A DNA stretch of 64,000 bases. Origin: Candidatus Methanomethylicaceae archaeon (GTDB taxonomy: Archaea > Thermoproteota > Methanomethylicia > Methanomethylicales > Methanomethylicaceae). A model generated the notes under the pieces. That model was not told where the DNA came from. It did no database searches and saw only the letters and a list, made by a program, of their open reading frames with translations. Below are positions 10,202 to 20,362 of this stretch, one piece after another (the stretch's first letter is position 1; each line of letters begins with the position of its first letter). The translations under genes and the position numbers were made by a program. Location: the NCBI GenBank assembly GCA_015660995.1, contig JACTUC010000022.1:1-64000 (forward strand), given 5' to 3'.

Positions 10202-11008
10202 CTAGAAATTATTTTGTCTAGCTTTAATCTGTCTCTTTAACCTAGACGTTAATTTGTTCATATCATACAAATATATTGGGTAAGCCAATGTGCACTGTTT
10301 ACAAATGACATCCCCGAAAAGGTATGCCCCCCTCTTTATTTTTTTATATTCTTTTGAGCTAACAATTTCATCATAAGTTTGAAATAAGAGGTTGCCGACC
10401 TTGTGCTTTAAAGAGAAGTCCATGCAACAGAGGTAAGTATCTCCGTTTGGCAAAACAATGAATCCTGAACTGCCATCCAATCTCTCACAGGTAACTGGTT
10501 GTTTCCATGACCATTTCTTTTCAGATCGTAACCCTGCTCTTTGATTGTTTGGAAAATTCTTATTCATAGTAACTAACGTAGTTACTTCCAGTTTAGTAAG
10601 TGCATCAGCTAAGACATCTTTGTATTCCTGTGTAATCGGTATCTTTGAAACGTTGTTGCTGTCAGGAAGGTGCAAATTAATGCTGTAAAAGGAAAGTTTG
10701 CTAAGGCGTTGGATGTCGTTTTGATTGAGACCGACTAGAGTCGTGAATAAAGATACTTGATATCCGACGCTGTACGCATATTCCACCATATCGACACATT
10801 GTGGATTAAGGAATGGTTCCGATGCACCAGAAAAGCATATTACAACATCTTTCGATATATTTCGAATTATCTTTGTGAAATTTTCAAATGACATTATCTT
10901 TTCGTTGCCTTTATACGCTTCAAGAAATTCCGCTTGGGGGCAATACTTATCGCATCGTATTGGGCATCCTATGATCGTTGTAATATCAAGGCTTCGATAT
11001 TTTGACAC
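10202..11008 (-). CDS. Radical SAM protein with SPASM/Twitch-like C-terminus
   Basis: 'GCPIRCDKYCPQ' N-terminal Cys cluster; C-terminal 'CERLDGSSGFIVLPNGDTYLCCMDF...GNL...CKQC'. Confidence 0.88.
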   Translation of the reverse strand: MSKYRSLDITTIIGCPIRCDKYCPQAEFLEAYKGNEKIMSFENFTKIIRNISKDVVICFSGASEPFLNPQCVDMVEYAYSVGYQVSLFTTLVGLNQNDIQRLSKLSFYSINLHLPDSNNVSKIPITQEYKDVLADALTKLEVTTLVTMNKNFPNNQRAGLRSEKKWSWKQPVTCERLDGSSGFIVLPNGDTYLCCMDFSLKHKVGNLLFQTYDEIVSSKEYKKIKRGAYLFGDVICKQCTLAYPIYLYDMNKLTSRLKRQIKARQNNF

Positions 11009-11256
11009 TGAACGTCTTCCTTAAGACTTGTTTCTATAATGGCATACTAAAGTTTTACGAAGTCGTTTTAGAATGACTAAGATAGTTTGGGTTGGGGTTT
11101 AAATTTTAACCCCCAAGCCAGTGCTCTATCTCATTCAATCAATCTATCATGTACTCTTACTCTCGTAAAACGCGCGCACTATGGCAACTCAGAAAAAAAT
11201 GTGCCCACACTACATTTTGACGTTTTACTTTTAGTTATTTTTATATTAAAACCTAT

Positions 11257-12310
11257 GACCATATTCTTTTTCAAGTGGAAAAGGGTGATTACACTTCGCC
11301 ATCCGCAAGGAACGGTAACCGTTGATGAACTAGTAAATGGTAAACGTCGAATACAAACTTACAATACCTTACAATTTACACCTCTTTCATCTTGCGAAAC
11401 ACTCTATCCTGTTGACCTAATCTCATTAATTTTGCAAACAAAAGGGCTTTCTTATTTATGCGACGAAATAGCACGCGATGAAGACCATTATTACGTGGAA
11501 GACCATTTGATGCTATCGATTTTGGCGTATATTTCCGAAGATGAATTTCGAAACAAGAAGATGTTGGATTTTGGCTGTGGTTCAGGATCTTCGACCATGA
11601 TATTGTCAAGGAGATTTCCACATACTGAAATTGTAGGCATTGACTTGGTGCACGATTTCATTAGGATTGCAGAAGCAAGAGCCAGATACTACAAGGTCGA
11701 AGACCGAGTTAGATTTCTCGTGGCATCAGACAGCACTATACTTCCAGAGAAAATGGAAAAATTCGATTTCATAGTTCTTAACGCCGTTTACGAACATTTG
11801 TTGCCCGATGAAAGAAAAAAAGTGTTGCAGCAGTTATGGAAAATCTTGGAACCCGGCGGCACGCTCTTCCTTAATGAAACACCCTATCGATTTTATCCTA
11901 TTGAAATTCACACTACCGGATTGCCTTTGATAAACTATTTGCCAGATAGAATGGCGTTTGCGATTGCCCGCAGATATTCTGAAAGTGTTACGATGGATGA
12001 GTCTTGGGCACACCTTCTCCGGCGTGGAATACGCGGTGCAACTGAACATGAGATACTTAGAACTATACGCGAAGGTTGCGGTAGACCCGTGCTATTATCG
12101 CCATCCCGATTAGGTTGCAAGAATAGGATAGACTTGTGGTATGTGCCACCTGAAACTGGTTCTCGTGTTTCAGGCAGTTTTATAGATTTTCAACTTGCTC
12201 ACAGAATTTATGAGAGTCATTTATTACGATACATACTGAAATGTTTTCTCAAAACTACTGGCATAGCCTTTGTTCATTCTATCACCTTGGCGATTCAAAA
12301 AGAATCCTGA
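11257..12310 (+). CDS. Class I SAM-dependent methyltransferase
   Basis: 'MLDFGCGSGSSTMILSRRFPHTEIVGIDLV', 'FDFIVLNAVYEHLLPDERKKVLQQLWKILEPGGTLFLNE'; the internal ATG at 11257 is the likely start. Confidence 0.88.
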
Positions 12311-12397
12311 GCTCCTCGGTTTTCATAATTTTGGAAAATCAGGCAAAATACTTCTCAATAATTCTGGAAGATAGTGATTATCTCCAAATTGTCAGCT

Positions 12398-13402
12398 TTA
12401 TTTTGATATTAGTCTCTTTTTTACAATTTTTCTTATCGAGTCCCTTGGGGATGTAAAATTCTCCATTTTAAGAATCTTTTTTGCCTTGTCGACACTTACT
12501 TTGATGTTATTCTTTTCATTAGTGGAAAAAAGTAACGGTGAACCCTTATCGACAATCTCAATTTGAGGAGAAAGTCCGCCCAAACTGAGTTCTATGATCG
12601 TCTTTTGAACGATCTCTGCCAATTCAAAAACGGTTGTTGGCACAGGATAATACACGTTTATTATATTTGAAAGGATATCTCCAATTTCAACCGGCTTTTT
12701 GTTCAGAAGTATTTCTAGCAATCTCTCATAGGCTAAACAGATATCGCTTTCATCAACAAACAGCATTGGTCTGTGCATACTATGTCTGTAAGGCGTTATT
12801 GATTGATTATTTAACCCCCTCTCAATGAAAATGTTCGCAGCTGTTTCTTTTGGCATATCATTTCCTAGGACTGTGCCCATCCTGATTATGCCGAATTGCT
12901 TATCTGACATCTCGCTGTAAAACCGAACTATTGTCTCTTGGGCAATTTTAGACAACGAGTATAATCTAGCCCGCTCCTCGACCTTATCTGGCCTAAACCC
13001 AAATTCCTCATCTATTACTCCATTAAATTCCCGCTCTCCGATTGTATGCCAGGAGCCCGCCAAAATCATGCCCTTAAGATTGGGCAACTCGTTGACAGCT
13101 GCACAAACATTCTGGGTGCCAACAATATTTACCTCGTAGCCTAGACGCTTTTGCTCAATGATCTTCGGAATTTGAATTATAGCAGCATGAATAACAAAAG
13201 TACAATCATCCAAATTCTTTTTCAGAAGGCTGAGATCTCTAACGTCCAAATTGTAGAATTCAACTCCTTCGCCCAAGAAGCTCGAGGGCGAATTAACGTC
13301 GATGAGCTTGATATCATATTTTTTAGAGAGATATTCTGCTAGGATCTTTCCTACGTAACCGCTGCCGCCGGTAATTGCAATCTTCTCTCTGAAACCTATC
13401 AA
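12398..13402 (-). CDS. NAD-dependent epimerase/dehydratase (extended SDR)
   Basis: 'IAITGGSGYVGKILAEYLS', 'VIHAAIIQIPK', 'YSLSKIAQE'. Confidence 0.9.
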   Translation of the reverse strand: MIGFREKIAITGGSGYVGKILAEYLSKKYDIKLIDVNSPSSFLGEGVEFYNLDVRDLSLLKKNLDDCTFVIHAAIIQIPKIIEQKRLGYEVNIVGTQNVCAAVNELPNLKGMILAGSWHTIGEREFNGVIDEEFGFRPDKVEERARLYSLSKIAQETIVRFYSEMSDKQFGIIRMGTVLGNDMPKETAANIFIERGLNNQSITPYRHSMHRPMLFVDESDICLAYERLLEILLNKKPVEIGDILSNIINVYYPVPTTVFELAEIVQKTIIELSLGGLSPQIEIVDKGSPLLFSTNEKNNIKVSVDKAKKILKMENFTSPRDSIRKIVKKRLISK

Positions 13403-13576
13403 TTTTTTACCTCAATAGTTGAATAGATTAAACACAAGATCTTATTATTGTTGTTACCTATGAAATAATATTTTTTTAACTATTCTGTGATTAGAATTTT
13501 AACATGTTTAACAGTCTGTAAGTAAAACATATTAACTCTAAAGATCGCTTTTATAATTGGTATCAAGGTTGACGCC

Positions 13577-14704
13577 ATGAGGATACTCCAGATAAGCCCG
13601 TATTTTCAGCCTTCTACTGGAGGATCAGAGTGGTACTGCCAACAGTTATCGAAGCGCCTCGCTAAGAGAGGTCACGAAGTTCACGTTCTAACTTCCCTGC
13701 TTGATAAAACTCTAAGCCCGGAGGAGGAAATGGATGGTTATTCTGTGCACCGCTTGCCCTGCTTTGCAAATGTATGGGATTGTAATCCTGCCACTTTTCT
13801 TCTTCACAGATTGGCCAAGATAAAGGCTGACGTGATGCACGCCCACTCGTACATCTTCTTCACCTCCAACCAGGTAGCTCTGGCAAAGAGATATACAAAA
13901 ATTCCCTTTGTCCTTCACCTCCACGGCGGAATTGACTTTACATCAAAAATTAATGATTTAACAACCCGTTTCAGGTTCAATGTCAAAGACAAGATTTATG
14001 ACCCGACTTTCGGGAAATGGACGGCCAGAAGCGCTGATTTGGTGGCATCGGTATCAAAAAGGGATCTAGAACTTGCAAAAAAGATGTGGGGACTAAACAA
14101 AGGCTTGTCCTGGGTACCCAACGCTGTTGATTTAAGTGATTTTCCCAAACAATCAAGTAATGAGGGCAACGACTTACTTAATATCGTCTTCATAGGACGG
14201 CTTGAACCGTGGAAAGGCATCAACACCTTTATAGAAGCCGCACAGCTCGTTGGGAAAAAATACAATGATGTGCGCTTCACAGTAATAGGTGACGGGAGTC
14301 TGAGTTCCTACGCCCATAATAACTCCATAAAAAAATACGTGGACTTTATTGGCAAGGTAAATCACTCGAGGATTCCCGAGCTTCTATCCAAAGCATCTAT
14401 GCTCGTGCTGCCTTCTTACATGGAGGGGCTCCCCACAGTATGCCTAGAGGCACTTGCGGCTCAAGTACCGGTCATTGCATCTAACGTCGGGGGGATCCCT
14501 GAGATTGTAATCGATGGCGAGACGGGCTTCCTTTTTCCACCGGGCGACTCCAGCTGTTGCGCTGACCGAATCATCCGAATCCTTTCGGACGATGGCCTCA
14601 GGAAGAAGTTGGGAAGTAACGGGCGGCAGCTTGTGGAAAAGTACTTCACTTGGGACAATGTGGTAGAAAGAACTGAGAGAGTATACGAATCAGTTCTTGC
14701 GTAA
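13577..14704 (+). CDS. Glycosyltransferase family 4
   Basis: 'MRILQISPYFQPSTGGSEWYCQQLSKRLAKRGHEVHVLTS', 'IVFIGRLEPWKGINTFIEA', 'LPSYMEGLPTVCLEALAAQVPVIASNVGGIPEIV'. Confidence 0.95.
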   Translation: MRILQISPYFQPSTGGSEWYCQQLSKRLAKRGHEVHVLTSLLDKTLSPEEEMDGYSVHRLPCFANVWDCNPATFLLHRLAKIKADVMHAHSYIFFTSNQVALAKRYTKIPFVLHLHGGIDFTSKINDLTTRFRFNVKDKIYDPTFGKWTARSADLVASVSKRDLELAKKMWGLNKGLSWVPNAVDLSDFPKQSSNEGNDLLNIVFIGRLEPWKGINTFIEAAQLVGKKYNDVRFTVIGDGSLSSYAHNNSIKKYVDFIGKVNHSRIPELLSKASMLVLPSYMEGLPTVCLEALAAQVPVIASNVGGIPEIVIDGETGFLFPPGDSSCCADRIIRILSDDGLRKKLGSNGRQLVEKYFTWDNVVERTERVYESVLA

Positions 14705-14805
14705 TTTTTTTTGTGCTTGTCCCTGTAATCGATGGAAAAATAGAAATCGATTTATGATAAAGCTAAATTACGTCTTTGTAGAAAAGTCAAACGTAGCAGT
14801 AACTA

Positions 14806-15204
14806 GTGAGAGATTTGAAGACTCGTGGCCTTATCCTTGGGATATCCCTTATGGGACTTGGGGCTATTGGCTGGGTGATGGGGTTCGTCTTTTCTGGTGA
14901 TTATTACCTTTCAACGGGGCACATTGTGCTACATTATCTGGGACATCTCGCCCTTGGGATAGGCCCATCTGTAATAATTCTTGGGGCGGTTCTGTTTTTT
15001 GCCTTTTTTGTCGAGGGCTATTACCATAAGCCAGTTCCACCCGCAGATCTGCGCCCAGGCATATACCCGGTAGCAGAACAACCTCCCAACAAAAAATGTC
15101 CAAATTGCGGCACCCAAAATCCCGTAGACGCTGTATTTTGTCTTAAATGTGGTCAACAATTTTCAGAATTGATGGATGATAAGAACCTGAAAGAGGGCTT
15201 TTGA
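14806..15204 (+). CDS. Membrane protein with C-terminal zinc-ribbon
   Basis: GTG start; three hydrophobic stretches, then '[22 protein letters not shown]'. Confidence 0.75.
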   Translation: MRDLKTRGLILGISLMGLGAIGWVMGFVFSGDYYLSTGHIVLHYLGHLALGIGPSVIILGAVLFFAFFVEGYYHKPVPPADLRPGIYPVAEQPPNKKCPNCGTQNPVDAVFCLKCGQQFSELMDDKNLKEGF

Positions 15205-15266
15205 ACCACGTAGCTCACCGATTTGGGAATTTTTTGATAATGGCAATTGATCGGGCACGATCGGCT

Positions 15267-15295
15267 GCTGATCAAGTGAAAGTTGCCTGATCAGC
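15267..15295. other. Intergenic inverted repeat GCTGATCA-13 nt-TGATCAGC
   Basis: Perfect 8-bp stem read directly. Confidence 0.5.
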
Positions 15296-15356
15296 GGGTT
15301 TTAGAGCTAGAATAAAATGGCGACGCGTCCGAGCATATTTTAAATACCATCTCTGC

Positions 15357-15746
15357 GTGTTGAAAAGTATGCCCATAGTCTTGACCCATCTTCTTTCCGG
15401 GATTATCGTTGTTGGCGTGCTGGCCTTGGCATACCCAAAGAAGCTTTCAAACCCCTTCGTTTTTGTCGTGATGGCAGGCCTCTTCACGCTCCCGGATCTC
15501 GATCATCTGGCATTCTGGCAGCCTTCAATGGTCAACAAGATCCTTCCTACGTCCTTCTGGGACCTGTTTACGGGAATGTTTGTTCCGCGCCCCCCGCTTC
15601 TTCTCCACAACTGGATCTTCCCGGCGATTTTTGCCCTAGCCGCCATAGTCGCCTACAGATACCGTTGGAACAAATGGGGCTACATTGCCATCCTCTCCAT
15701 TGCATGGGCTACACACCTGCTACTTGATGGTGTCATGCTATTCTGA
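15357..15746 (+). CDS. Membrane-bound metal-dependent hydrolase-like (YdjM/DUF457-type)
   Basis: 'THLLSG', 'TLPDLDHLAFW', 'PLLLHNW', 'ATHLLLDG' His/Asp pattern in TM helices. Confidence 0.65.
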   Translation: MLKSMPIVLTHLLSGIIVVGVLALAYPKKLSNPFVFVVMAGLFTLPDLDHLAFWQPSMVNKILPTSFWDLFTGMFVPRPPLLLHNWIFPAIFALAAIVAYRYRWNKWGYIAILSIAWATHLLLDGVMLF

Positions 15747-15818
15747 ATCGGCTTTCAATCTATTCCTGACCCTTTTCATCATCAAATTGTACATAAAACG
15801 CCCTGTCTAAGTGGTCTA

Positions 15819-15843
15819 CTGTTAAACAGAAGTTCAAATGAAC
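15819..15843. promoter_or_regulatory. Two adjacent short inverted repeats CTGTTaAACAG and GTTCAaaTGAAC upstream of the giant surface gene
   Basis: Read directly; about 200 bp upstream of the 16038 start. Confidence 0.4.
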
Positions 15844-16037
15844 AAACACTTGTCCTAAATATAATATGGATAGTTCAAACAATTTAAGCTCCTGTTAGCA
15901 ACATTAAAGTTAGCAGTTACTAAAAAACAGAATGAAAATATAATCATTATCTTTGAAAATTATAATCCTGACACAATCATTATATTACTAAGTTTACAAA
16001 ATGGCACTCAGTGAATTTATAGAGAGGGAAATATCAT

Positions 16038-19000
16038 ATGCAAAAAAAGTATCTATATTTGACTTTAGCGATTTTTCTGTGCTTTGCAGTTGTCTTTGCA
16101 TCAGGAATGACTATTGCTAACGATAATGCTTGCAAAAAAACTCTCATCACAGCCCCAACCGGCGGATCGCCAGGCACTTTTCATGTTGGTGACACAGTTT
16201 CATGGAATATAACCGTCTATTCGTCCAATACGTCAATTCCAAACAATCCTGCGGTAATGAAGGATCTAATTATCTATGATAACCTTCCAGCGGGCGTAAC
16301 CTTTGTAACCGGCACCAACTGGAGCAGTTCTACAGCTACCTTCAGCGTAATAGGCACCAATCTGTTGAAATGGGACTTTGGCAGTACAACACTAAATGGG
16401 ATGCCTCAGGCTTGGGTCAACTTTAGCGTGACAATCAACAATGTCCCGGCCAATACGGTTCTAACCAATACTGCAAATTGGACAGCTAATGTGTACGATG
16501 TCATCGCCAACGATTGGCAGTCCATATCCGTCCCTGCCTTCGATTCCATACGGATCGTTAAGTCGCCATCAACGCTTACAACAGCACTCAATGTCACAAG
16601 CCCAATAGTCATGGGGACTCCGTTCCATGATAGCGCAACCTTGGGCGGCCACGTCTCTGGGTACGACATGAATAATACTGCGACCATATCCTTCTACTAC
16701 AGCACTGACGACGTCAACTGGATCCAGATAGGCAGCGCACAAAGCGCGCCGTCAAATGGCGGAACGGTCAATTCAGCTGACGTAACTGGATTAGCCGTTG
16801 GTACTTACCACTTCAAGGCCAACTACACTGGCAATACCTACTACAGTAGCGTAACAAGCGCCGATCTTTCAGAAAACTTGACCATCACTCAAGCCCCGTC
16901 TACCACCACTACCAAGCTCAATGCAACGACAATAAGCAATATACCGACAATAACGCTGGGTGGAACGGTGCACGATATGGCTAATGTGACCTTCACCGTC
17001 CCGATTGGGCCATACCCCCAGCCTGCAGGAACCATTACATTCCTCATTGCCTACAATAGCAGCTTACAATGGCAAGTCTTGAGTAGTGGTCCTGGGACAT
17101 GGGATCCATCGACTCATACCTTCTATGCAATCTCCGTCGACGTCACTCCGAATAGCACCGGTTACTACTACTTCAATGCGACCTACAGTGGCGATGGCAA
17201 CTACTCGGCCAGCCACGACTGCTATTCGAAGGAGGTGCCACAAAGCGAGATACTGCACGTATTGAAAGCTCCTACAAACGTCACCACTCTGCTCAATGCC
17301 ACAGGCCCGATAACCCTTGGCCAAAATGTCACCGACACAGCCACAGTAACTGGTGGTGTCTTGGGCATAGTCCCCACAGGGACCGTCACCTTTGATTATA
17401 GGTTCCCCAATAACGGGACATGGAAGACCTACGACACTGAGACCCTGTCCGGTGGCGTGGCAACGTCCAAGCCTTTCACGCCAACCCAGGCAGGTGTTGT
17501 TTACTACTTCAACGTCACCTACAATGGTGATGGCAACTACAGCTGCAGCACCTCTAATGTAACGAGTGAGCATATTACCGCGAACAAAGCCACTCCGACA
17601 GTTAATACTGCGTTGCTATCTGTCACTGGTGCACCCATAACGAGTATCATCCTGGGCCAGGGCGCAAATGATACGGCCACAGTAACTGGTGTCTTGGGCA
17701 TAGTCCCAACAGGCACCGTCACCTTCAGTGTACAGCTACCCAATGGTACATTGGTGACCTTCGATTCAAATCAACCCCTGGTGGCAGGCTCGGCGACTTC
17801 CACAGCCTATTACCCGCTGGGAAATGGGACCTACCTATTCCAGGCTACCTACAATGGCGATGGCAATTATCTAACCGCAACCAGCAATATAACAACTGAA
17901 CCTTTGGTTGTTACTGCGACTACAAGTGAAATAGACACCTACCTCAACGCGACTACGATAACGTTGGGCTCAACGGTTTACGATACAGCCAATGTTACAT
18001 TCCCAGTATCGATTCCGCCGTACCCCGTTCCGACAGGGAGCATAAGCTTCTCGGTGAAGCTAATCGGCGGCACGTGGGAATCACTAGGAAATGTGGTCGG
18101 CACTTGGGATTCATCCAATAACCGGTTCTATGCGAACTCGGCTGAGTTCACTCCTAACCAGACTGGGACCTACTACTTCAATGCAACCTACAGTGGCGAT
18201 GGCAACTACACAGGTTCCCATGAACAGGGCAACTCTGATACCCGACTGGAGAAGCTAGTTGTAACCAACGCGACTCCAATAGTCACCACTCAACTCAATG
18301 CTACATTGATAACCTTGGGAGCTGGTGTGACGGATACCGTCACCGTAACGGGTCTAGGCATCGGCTTCCCGGTACCGACTGGCACCGTACAGTTTACTGT
18401 GCAGTGGCCTAACTTGACTGTAACCAACCTTGGCACACCGGTGACTTTAGACGCATTTGGCATGGCAACATCCATACCCTTCACACCACCTTTCACTGGC
18501 TCTTACCTCTTCAACGCCACATACTCCGGAGATAGCAACTACAATGCAGCCTCTGACGCCATAGCTTACCAAAATCCAGAGCTTCTAATAGTTGCGCGAG
18601 GCAATGTAACGGTCACAACTCAGCTCAATGCTCTGACAATAAACTTTGGCCAGAGTACCACAGACACGGTCACCGTGACGGGCCTAGGCGGCATCTTCCC
18701 GATACCGACAGGCTCTGTTCAGTTCATTGTTAACGGGTCAAACCTCGGCAGTGCTGTAAACCTCGATGCATCCGGCATGGCAACATCTCCAGTCTTCACG
18801 CCAACTCAGGTAGGCACCTACTACTTCACCGCCGAATACAGTGGCGATGGCAACTACACTGGCAGCACATCGCAGATCACAGTAGATGAGACTCTTACCG
18901 TCGGTCCAGGCACTCCAACAGTGGAAACCCGTATCAACGGCTCAGTGGACACAATACAGTCCGTCCTCGGCGACCAATTCAATGATGAAGCCATAGTTAC

Positions 19001-20193
19001 AGGCTTTGACGGAGTTACGAGTTACTCCAACTGGAACTGTCATGTTCTTCCTGTACTGTCCAAACGGCACAACCATCAACTTCGACAATGAGCCATTAGT
19101 CGATGGAGTAGCATACTCCTCATACGTAACACTCAACCCTGCAGGCTTCTACTACTTCTCCGTATGGTACACTGGTGATGGCAACTATACTGGCCAGGTG
19201 AGTTACGCAGAATCATTCACCGTCGGTCCAGGCACATTAATAACCACTCTGCTTAACACAACCTGGATCAACCTTGGTCAATCTGTCTCCGACTCCGTCA
19301 CGTTTGTTGGAGTCCAAAATGGCTACCCAGTCCCAACAGGCACTGTCGAGTTCCAGAACAACGACACTGGCGTATGGGTAACCTTCGACACCGAACCGCT
19401 GTCCAACGGAATGGCCACTTCTGGGCCTTTCACTCCAACGCACGCAGGGAAATTCTTCTTCCGTGCATGGTTTGACGGAGATACAAACTACATGCCAACT
19501 GGCAGTTGCCCGTTCGGTGAACCGCTAAGGGTCTACCCACCGCTTCCTACTATAGAGACAATTCTTAGCAATGGTGCACCCACCATCGGTGACGCAGTCT
19601 ATGACACCGCTACACTGACTGGCTACGGTTCCTTATCGCTTGCAGGGGCCAACATACAGTTCTGGTACATGGCACCTGGTGGTCAATGGGCACCTTTAGG
19701 CAGCCCACAGCTTGTAACAAATGCCGCTGGCGGTACATTTACATCCATATATCTCATGCCCAACATCGTTGGTAACTGGTTCATTAAGGCTAACTATACT
19801 GGCAATGCGAACTATTGGCCTGGTGAGAGCGGAGTTGAGCTTATACAAGTTCAGCAGGACACTCCGACAGTAACAACCTATCTCAGCGCTACAAACATAA
19901 CTATCGGCGAGTCAATATATGACAACGTTACAGTCACTGGCCTCGGCGGCAACTTCCCAGTACCAACAGGTACTGTCCATTTCCAGAATAACGACACCGG
20001 CGTATGGGTAACCTTCGACAATGAAACGCTGTCCAACGGAATGGCCACTTCTCAACCTTTCTATCCATCGCACACAGGGATCTTCTTCTTCCGTGCAGTA
20101 TACGATGGCGACAGTACTTACACAACAGCTCAAAGTGGCAAATGCATAGAGATCGTAATGGTCTATCCTGAACCTATTGGCTACATTGATTAA
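16038..20193 (+). pseudogene. Giant secreted Ig-like-repeat surface protein (about 1,380 aa if intact), split into ORFs 16038..19091 and 19006..20193 by a +7-bp duplication
   Basis: Signal peptide 'MQKKYLYLTLAIFLCFAVVFASGMTIA', then about 10 repeats of '..TxLNATxITLGxxVxDTATVTG..PTGTVxF......AGTYYFNATYSGDGNY'; repeats continue in the +1 frame after 19012-19025. Confidence 0.85.
19012..19025 (+). repeat. 7-bp tandem duplication GAGTTAC GAGTTAC causing the frameshift
   Basis: Removing one copy gives continuous in-frame 'VTGFDGVTPTGTVMFFLYCPNG', matching the repeat consensus. Confidence 0.9.
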
Positions 20194-20293
20194 TAATACA
20201 ACTTTCCTTTTTTTTATTTTTTAAACGTATAATAATACCTTTAGACAAACAGTCGAAAGATTATATTGAGAACGATCAGCTATGCTGACATGC

Positions 20294-20335
20294 ACTACCT
20301 CTGGAAGGTAGTTAAAATCTTCTACTTTGTAGAAG
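20294..20335 (+). other. Tandem hairpins ACTACCT-5-AGGTAGT and CTTCTAC-3-GTAGAAG
   Basis: Two perfect 7-bp stems 6 nt apart in the intergenic region, just upstream of 20363. Confidence 0.5.
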
Positions 20336-20362
20336 GGAGCTGGATTTATAATAAATAACTAG

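Noticed and set aside
15297-15314. 'GGTTTTAGAGCTAGAA' matches the start of the SpCas9 repeat/sgRNA scaffold
   Set aside because: Only about 15 nt, no anti-repeat, repeat array or cas genes nearby; treated as coincidence.
17064-17573. 169-aa antisense ORF within the Ig-repeat gene
   Set aside because: Arises from the repeated sequence on the opposite strand; similar shadows recur at 19237..19443 and 19912..20133.
19006-19091. Programmed ribosomal frameshifting as the explanation for the split surface gene
   Set aside because: No slippery heptamer is evident; the 7-bp tandem duplication explains the frame change exactly.
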